From positions 59,673,501 through 59,737,500 of the forward strand of contig CM066731.1 in assembly GCA_033961575.1 (NCBI GenBank): DNA of 64,000 nucleotides, read 5' to 3'. The stretch comes from Aselliscus stoliczkanus. Taxonomy: Eukaryota > Chordata > Mammalia > Chiroptera > Hipposideridae. The notes beneath the pieces were generated by a model that ran no database searches, was not told where the DNA came from, and saw nothing but the letters and a program-made list of their open reading frames with translations. Below are positions 1 to 10,914 of the stretch, in pieces (position 1 is the stretch's first letter; every line of letters starts with the position of its first letter). Both the position numbers and the translations under genes were made by a program.

Positions 1-169
1 CTCACCCGGGAAGAGCGCAATGACGATACCAACATGGGCCAGTGAAGCAATGCCCTCCGCAACTAGACTGAAGAACAAACAGACAGCAACTTGTCTGTTC
101 CCCTTCCCTGGTTCCCCAACGCTGTTCCCCTCCCCTAATTCCCCAATAAAATCTTTAAAAAAAAAACCC
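1..169 (+). repeat. Type B SINE, 3' part (cut by window edge)
   Basis: It matches the last ~165 bp of the complete type B copies (for example 19616-20055) and ends in CCAATAAAATCTTT plus poly(A). The head lies outside the window. Confidence 0.85.
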
Positions 170-415
170 ACAAAAAACAGAAATTATGATTGAGAACTTA
201 AAAGATTATATTGTCATGATAAAGGCCAGCAGTAAGAGGAAAAAGAACAGGCCTTTAGAGCTCAAGGATAAACAACACAAGAAAGTTGTGGTCTAAATAC
301 AATATAACTTTAATCAAATTTCTATCCCTACTCTACTTAGTACCTTCTTTCTTCTACCTCTATATTTTCTGGAGAAAATGAACCAAATGAACTATGCTTA
401 AGAGCACTACACATA

Positions 416-499
416 GCGCTGGTCTGGGAAGCCAGTGGCCCCGGTTTGGGTCCCACATATGAGGGCCAGTGACACTGCCCTCAAAAAAAAAAAAAAAAA
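416..499 (+). repeat. Type A SINE, 5'-truncated
   Basis: The copy starts at GCGCTGG, in the middle of the tRNA-like head, so the A box is lost and the B box is kept. A 15-16 bp TSD (AAGAGCACTACACATA, 400-415 and about 499-514) flanks it, so the truncation happened during insertion. Confidence 0.85.
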
Positions 500-930
500 A
501 GAGCACTACACATAAAGGAAACCTTTGGTGAGATACCAGAATGATGACAGGAGAATTAGATAAAAGTTTGCAAATTGAACAATAGGACCTGTGACCCTTC
601 CTACCACTATCCCCCAGCTCTAGAATGCCATCAGATAGGCTTACAATCCTGAACGCCCCCCAAACACAGCCCCAGCTTAGAGACTGGAGCTGAAGTACCT
701 CAGAGATAAGACCTCAGATTCTGACACTGAGCACCCCAATGAAAATGACAGCTGTCCCTTCTCCAATTATCCGAGACACCAAATAACAAGCCCTACCCTC
801 AGACACAGAGCACTTACTCAGCTTCTTAAATTTGCATTCATCAATACTAAGAGAAAGCTAGGGATCACCAGAAATTTTAGAGAAGCTTCTAATTCAATCA
901 AGACAGCAAAATAAATAGAAAGTAGGCACT

Positions 931-1107
931 CAGGGCTGGCTGAGTGGCTCAGTTGGTTAAGAGTTCACTCAAGAGTGCGAGCTGAGCTCTGAGCAACTGC
1001 AGTTCGATGCCCAGCCTGAGCTGAGCTGCTGCTGAGCTGCCAACAGGTGGCAGGATGGCTCAGCTAAAAAAAAAAAAAAAAAAAAAAAAAAAAGAAAAAA
1101 GAAAAAC
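931..1107 (+). repeat. Type C SINE
   Basis: The A box lies in GTGGCTCAGTTGG and the B box in GTTCGATGCC. The body ends in GGATGGCTCAGCT plus a long A-rich tail. The TSD is AAAGTAGGCACT at 919-930 and 1108-1119. Confidence 0.9.
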
Positions 1108-1119
1108 AAAGTAGGCACT

Positions 1120-1805
1120 TGTACTATTCAGGAAGAAAAAAAACCTCTAAACAATGTTGAAGAAATAACAGAAGATATTCCATCCATAAAGTAGGAAGGC
1201 TAAAAGCAAGAAACAAACAAAAATTAAGAAAGAACTTGGGAAGTTAAAAATACAATAGCCAAAATAAAGAATTCAACAGATGACTGGGAAAATAAAGTTG
1301 AAAATCTTTCCAAAAAGTAGGACAAAATATGAATAGGTGATAAAGAATAAGAAAAGTAGGGGATCAGTGAAGGATAAAGAAGATAAAAAAAACGGTGGAG
1401 AGCAAACAAAGTTAAAATAAAAACATATAAACAGAACTGAAGGACATGGTCTCCAGACATTAAAAACTCACCAAGTGCCCAGCAAAAAAAATCCACCTCA
1501 AAGTATATCCACCTCAAAGTATATCATGGTAAAATTTGAGAATACCAGGAATAAATGGAAGCTCCCAGGAAGGAAAAACAGGTTACATACAAAAGATTAG
1601 GAAAAAGAAAGGCCAGGCTTCCCACAACAGCATTAGAAACTAGATGACAATGGAGTAAAAACTTTAAAATTCTGAGTGAAAATGGTTCATCTAAAATTCC
1701 TGGCCCAGCTGAGTGGCGCGGTGGTTAAGTGCTGTCTTGGGAAGCCAGTGGCCTCGGTTCGGGTCCCACATGTGAGGGCCAGTGACACTGCCCTCAAAAA
1801 ATAAG

Positions 1806-1848
<43 letters not shown>

Positions 1849-2560
1849 AATTCTTCACCCAGCCAACAACTTAGCAATCAAATGTGACCAAAACAAAAGG
1901 GGTGGGGGTTATTTTGTGGAAACTCTCCTGTAGCTACTGGAGGATGTGCTCTAACAAAGTGAGGGAGTAAATCATATCAAAGGTGCCCACAGACTCCAGA
2001 AAACACAGGATCAATATGGAGAGAGGCTAATGGAATTCCCAGAGTGACAGCCGGGAAGCAAGCCCAGACAGCACCGTGTTCAGATTAGAGCCAGTGGACA
2101 AGGGCATCCATATAGATGATTCCAGGGGGTGGGGAAATGGAACCAGAAGTTCATCAGATAGGCAAAAAATCATACTGAGATATTTTGAACACTTAAGAGC
2201 ACATGGGAAGCTAGATGCAGATTCAAAAAACAAAACAAATAAAACCCACAGGTAATGAAAATAAGGCAATTACTAAATCAAGGAACATCAATGTTGCACG
2301 AAAGAGAAAATCTAATCATGATACACCACTTGAACCTCAACAGCTGACAACGCTGTAAGAATGATAGCATGAAAATATCAACAAAGGACTTGACAACTTA
2401 TTAAGGGAAAGTGGAACTCCTCCCCTACTAAGATAACAAGTCATCAGCAATGTCTCAGTTTGATTGATTTAATGCCTTCAAATTATAGAGGTAAATACCA
2501 GAAGAGACAGCTAAAAAGAATTTTAAAATTATTGCTCCTGGGAAGTAGCAGATTATTCAG
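1120..2560 (+). repeat. Old LINE-like remnant (L1M/HAL1 type, uncertain)
   Basis: An A-rich plus-strand stretch contains phrases I associate with ancient L1/HAL1 copies, such as AGCTACTGGAGGATGTGCTC near 1933. A type A SINE interrupts it. No open frame remains. The family assignment is from memory and uncertain; the ends are approximate. Confidence 0.4.
1701..1845 (+). repeat. Type A SINE with AAAT-repeat tail
   Basis: A complete head is followed by GACACTGCCCTC and an (AAAT)n tail at about 1800-1848. A short TSD (TAAAATTC) lies at 1692-1699 and 1846-1853. Confidence 0.85.
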
Positions 2561-2775
2561 GAGACTGCTATTTTTTTGGTTACTAACTTTTCAATTTTAT
2601 TTATGTTTTCCAATTGTAATAAAAATAATTTGATAGACATAGAAGTTATTCTTATTAGTTCTGACTAATAACAATGGCTACCTTTTGATGAACACTTACA
2701 GTAAGCCAAGCATTGAGCTAAGAGCTTTACCTGTGTTACTGGAAACCTTGCCTGTAACCCTCTAAGGCGATCACT

Positions 2776-3412
2776 ATTGTGTTAGAGTGAAAGTCTGGAT
2801 CCCTGCAAAGCTCACATGTTGAAATCTAACCTCCAGTGTGACAGTGTGGCCTTCAGCAGGTGATTAGGTCACAAGGATAGAGCCCTCATTAATGGAATTA
2901 CAGGTGGTCCCTGACTTACAATCCTTCGACTTAGGATTTTTTAACTTTACAAAGCTGTGAAGGAAATGTATATTATAAATCACATGAGATAGTCAACACT
3001 TTAATACAAAACAGGCTTTGTGTGACATGGTTTTGCCCAACTGTAGGTTAACATGTTCTGAGCAAGTTTCAGGTAGGCTATGATGTGCGGTAAGGTGTAT
3101 TAAATGCATTTTTGACTTACAATATTTTCAACTTAGGATGGGTTTATCTGGAAGTAAGCCCTTTGTAAGTCAAGCAGCATCTGTAGTGACCCTACAAGGG
3201 ACCTAGGGAGACACCTCACCACTTCCACCACGGGAGGACACGGCAAAAAGACAGCCGTGTATAGACCAGAAAGTGGGTCCTCACAAGACACTGAATCTGC
3301 TGACACCTTGATCTTAGACTTCCTACCCTCCAGAACTGTAAGAAATGAATCTGTTGTTTCTGAGCCACTCGTCTATGGTATTCTTGTAACAGCAACCCAA
3401 ATAGACAAAGAC
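2776..3412 (+). repeat. MaLR-type solo LTR (MST/MLT1 group)
   Basis: It resembles the ERVL-MaLR LTRs: GCTCACATGTTGAAATCTAACC near the start, GTGATTAGGTCA, CTTCCTACCCTCCAGAACTGTAAG, and an end in ...AGACAAAGACA. No internal coding region is present. A Tigger element (2901-3183) interrupts it. The exact ends and the 5-bp TSD cannot be fixed by eye. Confidence 0.7.
2901..3183 (+). mobile_element. Tigger/pogo-type non-autonomous DNA transposon
   Basis: The terminal inverted repeats match over about 19 bp: CAGGTGGTCCCTGACTTAC on the left, and CAGATGCTGCTTGACTTAC as the reverse complement of the right end. Both ends abut TA (2899-2900 and 3184-3185), the pogo/Tigger target. No transposase frame is present. 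It lies inside the MaLR LTR. Confidence 0.85.
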
Positions 3413-3498
3413 ACTACTATCATCACCCGATTTTTCAGATGGCAATACTGAAGCTTACACTTAAGCAACTGGTCAAGCAGAGTCAAGATTCAAACTCA

Positions 3499-3670
3499 GG
3501 GTGGCTGATTAGCTCAGGTGGTTGGAACGCAGTGCTCATAACACCAAGGTTTCCAGTTCGATCCCCACATGGGTCACTGAGATGTGCCCTCCACAACTAG
3601 GTTGAAACAACTACTTGACTTGGAGTTGATGGGTCCTGGAAAAACACACTGTTTCCCAACAAAAATTAAA
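3499..3670 (+). repeat. Type D (Ves-like) SINE
   Basis: The head holds a tRNA-like A box (TAGCTCAGGTGG) and B box (GTTCGATCCCC), with the CTCATAACACCAAGG phrase typical of bat Ves SINEs. The TSD AAGATTCAAA[C/T]TCA lies at 3485-3498 and 3671-3684. Confidence 0.85.
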
Positions 3671-4010
3671 AAGATTCAAATTCAGACTGACTCAGGAATC
3701 CGAGGTCTTATTCCACACTGCCCTTCGATTTTTAAAGATTTTATGCCCTATGCCATTCTAAAAGGCACTGTTGAGAGGCCACACACCTGGTACATGAATC
3801 ACACACACACAACATCCCCTGGTGGGAAAAGAACTCTTGATACAAATGGCCATAGTCTGTCATCTAAATAAGCTCTGATCGGTGGTGTCTTTTTCCTCTC
3901 TCTCTAATATTCTAAATTGACTAAATAAAATTAAAGCTTTTGTTATTCAAATTTCAAGTGGAACCATTTAGAACATTAAACTCCATTGAGAATCAAAAGG
4001 AAACAGAGAG

Positions 4011-4124
4011 GGCCAGCTGAGTGGCGCGGTGGTTAAGCACTGGCTTGGGAAGCCAGAGGCCCCGGTTCGGGTCCCACAGATGAGGGCCAGTGACACTGCC
4101 CTCAAAAAAAAAAAAAAGAAAAAG
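4011..4124 (+). repeat. Type A SINE
   Basis: A complete head plus an A-rich tail. The TSD AAAAGGAAACAGAGAG is perfect (3995-4010 and 4125-4140). Confidence 0.95.
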
Positions 4125-4229
4125 AAAAAGGAAACAGAGAGTTTATTGGCTCCAAGCGTCAAAAAACTAGGCATTGAAGTTCCGTGCAATGAGCAGATCC
4201 CAACAAACCCCCCTGTACTCAAGAAATAA

Positions 4230-4560
4230 AAGTTAAGGTTTGCATAGAACTCAAAGAGTTTTCCACCTTCTTTTGGTGAGGCTGTAGGAAATCTATGCTC
4301 CATCGCTGGTGAAGATACAAATTGGTATAACAACTGGGGAAGCAATCTGGCCAAATTTATTGCAACCCCACTTTGGGGAATTTATCCTACAAATACACAG
4401 CACACCAAAAAATGATATATGCATCAGGCTATTTACTGCAGCATTGTTTTTATAATTTAAGATTGGAAATAACCCAATGGCCCATCAGATGGGGACTGGT
4501 TAAATTATAAAACAGAATTAAATGGAATGTTATACCATGGTTGAAAGAGCATGCCTAAGG
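4230..4560 (+). repeat. Old L1 remnant (ORF2 end)
   Basis: It carries the L1 ORF2/3'-end phrases TACTGCAGCATTG and GGAAATAACCCAATGGCCCATCA in sense orientation, with many lesions. The ends are approximate. Confidence 0.6.
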
Positions 4561-4697
4561 ACACGAACTCTGTGGTTTAGTTTGGGGTTAAGTCTTGAGT
4601 AACAGGCAGCCCTGGGTCACAAAAATCTTTCCGTTACAGTTTTAGGGATTTTTCCAACTGCTCATTTAGCACAGCCATTATTAAAAATTAAATTACA

Positions 4698-5203
4698 GGG
4701 CCGGCCAAGTGGCTCACTTCGTTAAGAATTAGCTTAAGAGGATGAGCTCTGAGCAACAGGGCTAACGGTTCAATTCCCACGTGGGCCAGTGAAGCTCGGC
4801 CTGAGCTGAGCTGCCGCTGAGCTGCCAACAGGCGGCAGGATGGCTCAGCTGGTGAAAGCACATAACAAGACTGCCTGTTTGATGGTGGGCTATGCCCGCC
4901 TGCAACTAAGACTGAACTTGGTACCTTGAGCTGAGCTGCCACCCAGATGGCTCAGTGGATAGAGTGTGCGCTCTTAATAACAAGACTGCTGGTTCGACTC
5001 CCGTATGGGATGGTGGCTACGCCCACCCGCAACTAAGATTGTAACACAGCACTTTGAGCTTAGAGGCCACGAGCTGCCAAAGGGCAGCCAGATGGCGACT
5101 GGTGCCCTCCGCAACTAAGATTGAAAAACAACTTGGCTGGTCCCCTTCCCCAATTCCCAAATGCTGTTCCCCTCCCCCAATTCCCCAATTTAAAAAATAA
5201 ATA
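4698..5203 (+). repeat. Long composite SINE with three tRNA-like units
   Basis: Three tRNA-like modules follow each other: unit 1 at about 4698-4790 (A box TGGCTCACTTCG, B box GGTTCAATTCC), a degenerate unit at about 4838-4900 after GATGGCTCAGCTGG, and a unit at about 4945-5015 (TGGCTCAGTGGATAG, GGTTCGACTCC). Spacers read GCAACTAAGA[C/T]TG. The end is CCCCTCCCCCAATTCCCC plus A-rich sequence. It resembles the dimeric Rhin-type SINEs of rhinolophoid bats (from memory). No clear TSD was found. Confidence 0.75.
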
Positions 5204-5520
5204 AATTATATAAACTTACAATTGAATGACATTAGAAACAAGGATGAATATACTCAAACTCATCACCTCCTCATTATTTTATTACACTTTGATATGATCT
5301 GTGCACTGGACCAGGCTGTCGAAGGCTATTACATCTGCATGATGGAACTATTATATAACAATGTGTTATGGGGCATCTCTTCTAACTCAGTAATTGTTCA
5401 GTGTCTTCACATTGGTAGCTTGCAGTCAGCCATGGGGAGAACATGTACACTCAGGAATTGGCAAATGCCACTAGGGCTTTTTATCTTAGAGGCCATTTGT
5501 TACATATTTATCAGCATGCT

Positions 5521-5550
5521 TGCGTGCGCGCGCGCACACACACACACACA
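5521..5550. repeat. (CG)n/(CA)n alternating purine-pyrimidine tract
   Basis: About 30 bp of TGCGTGCGCGCGCGC followed by (AC)n. Such tracts favour Z-DNA. Confidence 0.9.
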
Positions 5551-5559
5551 ATCAGTTTT

Positions 5560-5690
5560 GCCATCTGTAAAATCTGGACAGTAGTAGCACCTACCTGATG
5601 GGGTGTTGTGAGGATTAATTTGTTGTCATATGTAAAGCATAAAAAATGTTTGGCATGCTGTAGTGTCAATATAAAGGTTAACTATGTTTC
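5560..5690 (+). repeat. MIR fragment
   Basis: TTTTGCCATCTGTAAAAT, ACCTACCTGATGGGGTGTTGTGAGGATTAA and AAAGCATAAAAAATGTTTGGCA follow the MIR core in sense orientation. Confidence 0.7.
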
Positions 5691-6255
5691 TAATTATTAT
5701 TACTGGTACAGGGGATCTTCAAGCTGTACTGTAACGTTTTTAAAAAGCTCAGGAAACTACGTATAGAATGCTATCTTGGGAATATAAAACAGGGAAAACT
5801 GAAGATACATATTCATAGTTTCTCATATAAAGAAGCTTTGGAAAGGATACACAGAAATGAATTAAAGCAGTGATCTGGTTTGTCTTTGGTTGGAGAAATG
5901 GAATGGGGGACTTGGGTAAGAGCATAACTTTTCACTGTCTATTGTACTGTCATTGAATTTTGCGTTTTGAAACTACGTGAATGTATCAAACAATGAAATG
6001 TATTCAAACATTGAATAGTTTCATTAACCCAACAAGAATTCCCTCATCTGCTGCCATCAAAACACTTTCAGAGATATTGTGTGAGGTCAAAAGTCATACA
6101 GACCAAGGGTATCCACCCTCAGAGTGCATTTCCTACTTGGAAGAGGAAGCACACAGAGATGTCATCTTGGAGGGGAGGAGCACAAGTCTGCCCCTGGGAT
6201 GTAAACACTTAAATCATGGTCAGGATGAGACGGAATGGCTCTTCAGGATACTCAC

Positions 6256-6454
6256 CCTGTTGTATAAGGGATGTTTATGCCTCCTAGATTAATACTTTCA
6301 CATCCAACAATAAACAGCGTTGAAAAACACAGTAAAGACACACCACTGCAGATCATTGCTAGTTTTGCAGATTCTCTTGCACCAAGTTTCAATTTTTTTA
6401 TAATGTAGCCTCCCAAGACAATGCCAACACCAGCACTGGGGACAATAATAACAC
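6256..6454 (-). CDS. SLCO4C1: SLCO4C1 coding exon c (TM8-TM9 region)
   Basis: This 199-bp exon encodes about 66 residues of a 12-pass organic anion transporter that takes up substrates such as steroid conjugates, thyroid hormone and cardiac glycosides at the basolateral membrane of kidney cells (known for human OATP4C1). The translation starts [18 protein letters not shown] (TM8). A basic cytoplasmic loop [12 protein letters not shown] follows, then a hydrophobic stretch (TM9) ending in [12 protein letters not shown], and the exon stops at NIPYTTG, the entry to the large Kazal-type extracellular loop. The acceptor is a long pyrimidine tract ending in CTCTCCAG at 6455-6462 and the donor is GG|GTGAGT at 6255. 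The exon opens with GT, which completes the Gly codon left as G by exon b, and leaves GG for the next exon. No stop or frameshift is present. The identity is from memory of the human protein; another SLCO4 paralogue is unlikely. Confidence 0.93.
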
Positions 6455-6624
6455 CTGGAGAGAAGAAGAGGAAAGAATTAATGTAAAGAAATGTATACTG
6501 TTATTTGTTTTCTAATTACTCAGTTTCTGCTTAGCTATTAGTACTAAGGTAAAGAATAAAAAATACTGTAATCAAAATTGGCAGTTTTAAAAACAGTCAC
6601 AGGGATGTAAAGTACAGCATAGGG

Positions 6625-6790
6625 AAATAGCAATAACTATGTATGGTGTCAGGTAAGTACTATATTTATCAGGGGGAATCCCTTCATAAGTTATATAAAT
6701 GTCTAATCACTGTGCTGTATACCTAAAACTGATATAATATTGTATGTTATCTGTAATTGAAAAATAAAAATATTTTTTAAATAATTAAAA
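6625..6790 (+). repeat. L1 3' end fragment
   Basis: AAGTTATATAAATGTCTAATCACTGTGCTGTATACC, then ATAATATTGTATGTTATCTGTAATTGAAAAATAA, match the bat/carnivore-type L1 3' UTR seen again at about 41960-42010. Confidence 0.75.
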
Positions 6791-6839
6791 AATTGTAATC
6801 AATACGTCTTCAATTTGTGTGATTTAAAGTATAATTTAT

Positions 6840-7660
6840 TTGCAACACACGCCACCCACAAAGGACTCATTGCCAGGAAAACTTCCAAAGTAATAAAATA
6901 AAGACAAGAAACCCACTAGAAAAGTAAGAAAACTTGAATGGGCCCTTCACCAAAGAGGAAATTCAGTAGCCCAACAAGCACGAAACTGCTCAGACTCATT
7001 ACTAATAGGGAAATTCAAATTTAAACCACGGTGAAATGCATGCCACACCAATTATATCGGCAAAAATTTAAAAGTTGGCAAAGATATGCAGCAACGGGCA
7101 CTGTCTACACTGCTGGTGGGAAGTAAACTGTGACACCTACTTTGAGAAACAGTTTGGTGTTATTTGGCAGAGCAGAAGATATACACACCCTGTCACAGGC
7201 AATTCCATTCCTGGATCTATACCCTGAAGATACTCACACACAAGGGGACTAAAAGAAGTGTACAAGATACCTGCAGCATCATAATAGCCAAGAACTGGAA
7301 ATCAACCAAATGTCCATTAATACATACGTCACAGGTAGTACATTCATACAAAGGAATGCCACTTTACAGCAATAAAAATTCAGAAACCTAATGACACACA
7401 ACTAATACACGTGGGTGAATCATGCAAAGACAATGTTGAATAAAAGATGCAAAACACAACAGAACACATGGTGTGACTGCATTTGTATAAAGTTCAAGAA
7501 CAGGGAAAACTAAATGATATATTGTTTAGGAATGCATATACAGCGGGTACAGCTAGGAAGAAAACTCAGAAGTAATTCCCAAAAAAGCCAAACAAGTTCA
7601 GGGTATGGAATGCAAGCTGCTGAGATATGGTGGGACCTGAGGAGGAGAGGTAAGGGAGAG
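6840..7660 (+). repeat. Old L1 remnant (late ORF2 and 3' region)
   Basis: The sense-strand L1 order is preserved: ...CACCAAAGAGGAAATTCAG..., ...ATGCAGCAACGGGCAC..., ...ATTCCATTCCTGGATCTATACCC..., ...AACTGGAAATCAACCAAATGTCC.... Stops and indels are frequent. A short frame at 7164-7391 is part of this relic. Confidence 0.75.
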
Positions 7661-7740
7661 CGAGACCATAAGAGATCATGGAAAGGGGCTCATGCTGATC
7701 TTTGGGCCATGAGAGACCACCGACGAATTCTGAGTTCAGT

Positions 7741-8990
7741 CTGACAGGTGCGAGTTGTATGTTACAAAGATCATGTCTGGCCGTGAGGTGGAACATGGCT
7801 TAGATGGAATCACAAGTAGAGTCAGAGAAGTAGTCAGAGGGGACAGAAGGGGGCCAGGAGAGCCATAGGAGGGCCAGCTTGACACCAATGGCACAACAAA
7901 TGAGGTGCGGAGGACAGGGAGAGAGGAAGGACTATGGAACGACAGCCTGTGGGATGACTGGGTAGAAATACCTCACACCGTTAGGTATACCTGGGCTGTA
8001 AGCTCAGGAAGAGCTGGGCTGGGGGTGGGGGGAGGTTGCATTTATAACCTGTAATGGAATTCATGCCATAGATAGGAGGTTCCAGCAAGACTATACAAAG
8101 AGAAGAGAAGGGCCAAAACTAGAGTCCTGGAGAGCACCAGTGCAAATGGGATACCATAAAAAGGTGAGCCCGCAGAGGAAACTGAAAACGAGCAGCCACG
8201 GAGGCCAGAAAAAAAACAAAGAGAGGAAATCTGGGAAAGTTAAATGTCTTGGGGGGGCGAGGAGGGGAGGAACTTAGCCTCAGACTTTGAAAAACTGGAG
8301 TTCAAATCCTCACACCATCTTCTGTAGCCAGGTAATCATACATAAGCTTTCTCAACTCTCTAAACCAGATTTCTTAACTTTATTGTGGAGATGTCTCCCT
8401 TTCATGTCAGAATGAAGATTACAGACACTATATGTAGCCACATACACTGTATGTTCCACACAATATAAACTGTAGTTATTATCATTACACATGTGCCACA
8501 GAGGCCGAGGAAAGGGACTTTCAAGGAGTGTCAAACACCTCTGAGAAATCCAGTAAGATAACAGACTGAAATGAGACAACTAAGTCACTTGAGACCTTGG
8601 CAAGAACAATTTTAAGGGCATCGTGAAAGTAGAAGCCAGACTGCAATGGGGTGAGTAGTCAGTCATGAGGACTCAGAGATTGGAATTGGACTGCCTTTCT
8701 AGAATTTTGGCGGTAAAAAGGAGGGCTATGGGTCCACAGTTAGAATGGGGACCAAGGCAGACTTGAAGCTTGGAGGGTTTTGTTTGTTTGCTAAGATATG
8801 GAGGGAGCTTCAATATATTTAGATATAGTACTCAAAAATAGACTAAAAGAGTGGGAGGTAGAATGTTGAGGAAAAAGGTTAGTGACAATGCAAGATCATT
8901 CAGTAATCAGAAGATTAGCACAGGTGATTAGATTAGCCCTGGGTGAGGAGAGGTCCTTTCCTCCAGATGGGGAGAGGATTGGGGAGTGGG
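7741..8990. repeat. Purine-rich old repeat-like sequence, family not identified
   Basis: Phrases such as CAAACACCTCTGAGAAATCCAGTAAGAT and TTTTGGCGGTAAAAAGGAGGGCTATGGG look like a widely dispersed old mammalian repeat. I cannot name it. A short MIR-like piece lies at about 8280-8360. No coding signal is seen. Confidence 0.35.
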
Positions 8991-10229
8991 ACCCAGAGCT
9001 AACTCACTGGGTGGGCAGTAGCTCCACAATTGATAGATTTTCTGTTTTATTATTTTCCCATTATTTTGGAAACATAAGGTAACACATGTTGTAGCAGATA
9101 TGAAAAGCATAGAAATGTATGAAGGAACAAAAACCCACCGCTTACATATCTGACTCCAGCTTTTTTTTTTTTTCTAGGCCTTTTTCCTTCGAGAACTGAT
9201 AACACGCTGTCAATTCTTTTTTATATATATTGTAGCTTTGGTTTTTGTTTTCTCCTGTATAATTGAAAATAAAAGTAACTCGTGAAGGGAAGGGATATTG
9301 AGAAATTTCAATACAGCCAAGGCTTGGGATAACCATTGTAGGACAGTGAAGAGAGCACTAAATAAAGATGTGGAATAGGCTTGGCACCTGGGGAGTCCTG
9401 CGAATCCAGCTTATACCAGATATCAGGAGCCAGCTGCTGCACCAGGGCGCGCGGTGGGAAGGCTTCTCTGGCATGTTAGACCACCCACATAAAGGAGAGA
9501 GAAGGAGGCTAGGTCAATCTGAAATATGAGCTCTGACTGGCAACCAGTGTTCGTCTTGTAATCCTCCGCAGCCCTGATTTTATAAAATCGGTAATGGCCC
9601 TTGAACAGATGAGGGTCATGGATAACTCTGAGGAGGGACTGGCCTAACAGTGAACACAAGGGAGGGAGAATCAGAATGAAAACTGAGGTTTCTGATACCC
9701 AGCCCAGCTCCATCCACATCACCAGGATGGCCTCTTAGAACGAACGGGGTCCCGGGATCTTTAAGGTAGATGGACCAGAGCTCTGGGCTTACAGGAGCTG
9801 GCTCATAAAGTATCCTCCTTATTACAGCAAAGTACACACACTGTCAGCATGATTAAAGAGGCAAAGCTTTATCTTTAGAATAAAAATGGTCCATTAACAA
9901 AATTCCTATTTCAACTGAACAATTTATGGAGTGACAGTTAGTACGCCAGCCCCCCAGGATAACAACAAAACAAATTCCCATGCTCAGAGCTGAGTCATAA
10001 CTTAAAAGCAGTCTGATTTATTTGACTATGCATCCTAATCAGCATTCAGCTCTCAAAAACAGGAAATGTGTCATCAGTAAACATGTAGTTACCACAGAGT
10101 GAAAACTCATTAAAATTTTCTCCTGATGTCTGCCGTCACCTAAATCTCCCTGCATTATGAAAACAGAAAGGTTTTGACTATTCATCCATGCCCATCTGTG
10201 CATGGCTCAGCTCTCTGTCTTGAGTAAGA

Positions 10230-10760
10230 GACTCACGGGTTTCCGTGTTGGAATTCTAGGCATGTGGGATGAGTAGGGACGATTTGGTCCTGGGGAGCAA
10301 AGGGGGTGGGGTACAACAACAGAGCCTTCTCACGGCCCCTTCTCAAAGCCCCTGACTCTGGGAAGCCAGCTTTGGTAGTTAGCTCTTGGAGAACGTGGAG
10401 GGGCTGGGAGTCAGTTTCTCCACCCACCCCCACACCTCCACCGAGGCGCCCCAACTTCCCCACTGTCCTGTCGGGGAGGGAACTAAATATGTATGATGGG
10501 CTCTCCCATCAGAGGCCGCTTCGCTCAAATTCACCTCGCTGACCAGTGCTCTCCTTCCCTTCCTTCTGTCCCCAGACCCCAGGGAGCCAGCACCCCCTCC
10601 TACTGCTTCGCCTCTGGGCCTCCGCAGCTGACCTAGCTCGGGTCCAGCCCTGGAGGGGCGGTTGTCTGCCCCTTGCGCCCTCTACTGGCCTACATGTGAG
10701 GAGGGCGGGTGGGGAAGGGAGCGTGATGTCCAACGTCATCTGATCAGCTGATGCCCAAGA
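10230..10760. promoter_or_regulatory. GC-rich intronic stretch with CTCF-like motif
   Basis: This is the most GC-rich non-repeat stretch in the window. The reverse complement of 10675-10688 is CCAGTAGAGGGCGC, a near-consensus CTCF core. A CRE-like half-palindrome (TGATGTCCAACGTCATC) lies at about 10724-10740. It is far from the SLCO4C1 start, so a distal element or insulator is more plausible than a promoter. This is a motif-level inference only. Confidence 0.4.
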
Positions 10761-10914
10761 ACATCTCTGGTACCAACACGAGGGGGGAGAGGAAGGGGAC
10801 CAAGCTTGTAAAGATGGCAATACCTGGACCAAGCCCAGGGACCCACCTAGGATACAGGTGGTAGAGGAAAGAAGCCAAGGCAACTACAGGTGTCTGAGAT
10901 GTCCAAGAGAATGG

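Larger units (their letters stand above)
2670..3498 (-). repeat. MIR element split by a MaLR LTR
   Basis: The left half (about 2670-2775, GCCAAGCATTGAGCTAAGAGC) and the right half (about 3413-3498, TTTTTCAGATGGCAATACTGAAG) together read as one MIR in reverse orientation, with the LTR between them. Confidence 0.65.
1..6255 (-). other. SLCO4C1: Intron of SLCO4C1 downstream of exon c (partial)
   Basis: The GT of this intron's donor lies at 6255-6254, read on the minus strand. The next exon, expected to begin the Kazal-like extracellular loop, is not recognised and probably lies beyond position 1. Contents are mostly repeats, listed separately. Stretches 170-399, 520-918 and 5700-6250 show nothing I recognise. 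Confidence 0.8.

Noticed and set aside
2776..3412. Endogenous retrovirus with genes
   Set aside because: Only an LTR-like sequence is present; no internal gag, pol or env sequence is seen here or elsewhere in the window.
4945..5015. tRNA gene
   Set aside because: Has A and B boxes but no cloverleaf-quality sequence; part of a SINE.
10230..10760. CpG-island promoter of a gene
   Set aside because: CpG content is modest, no first exon is seen and the position is deep inside SLCO4C1.
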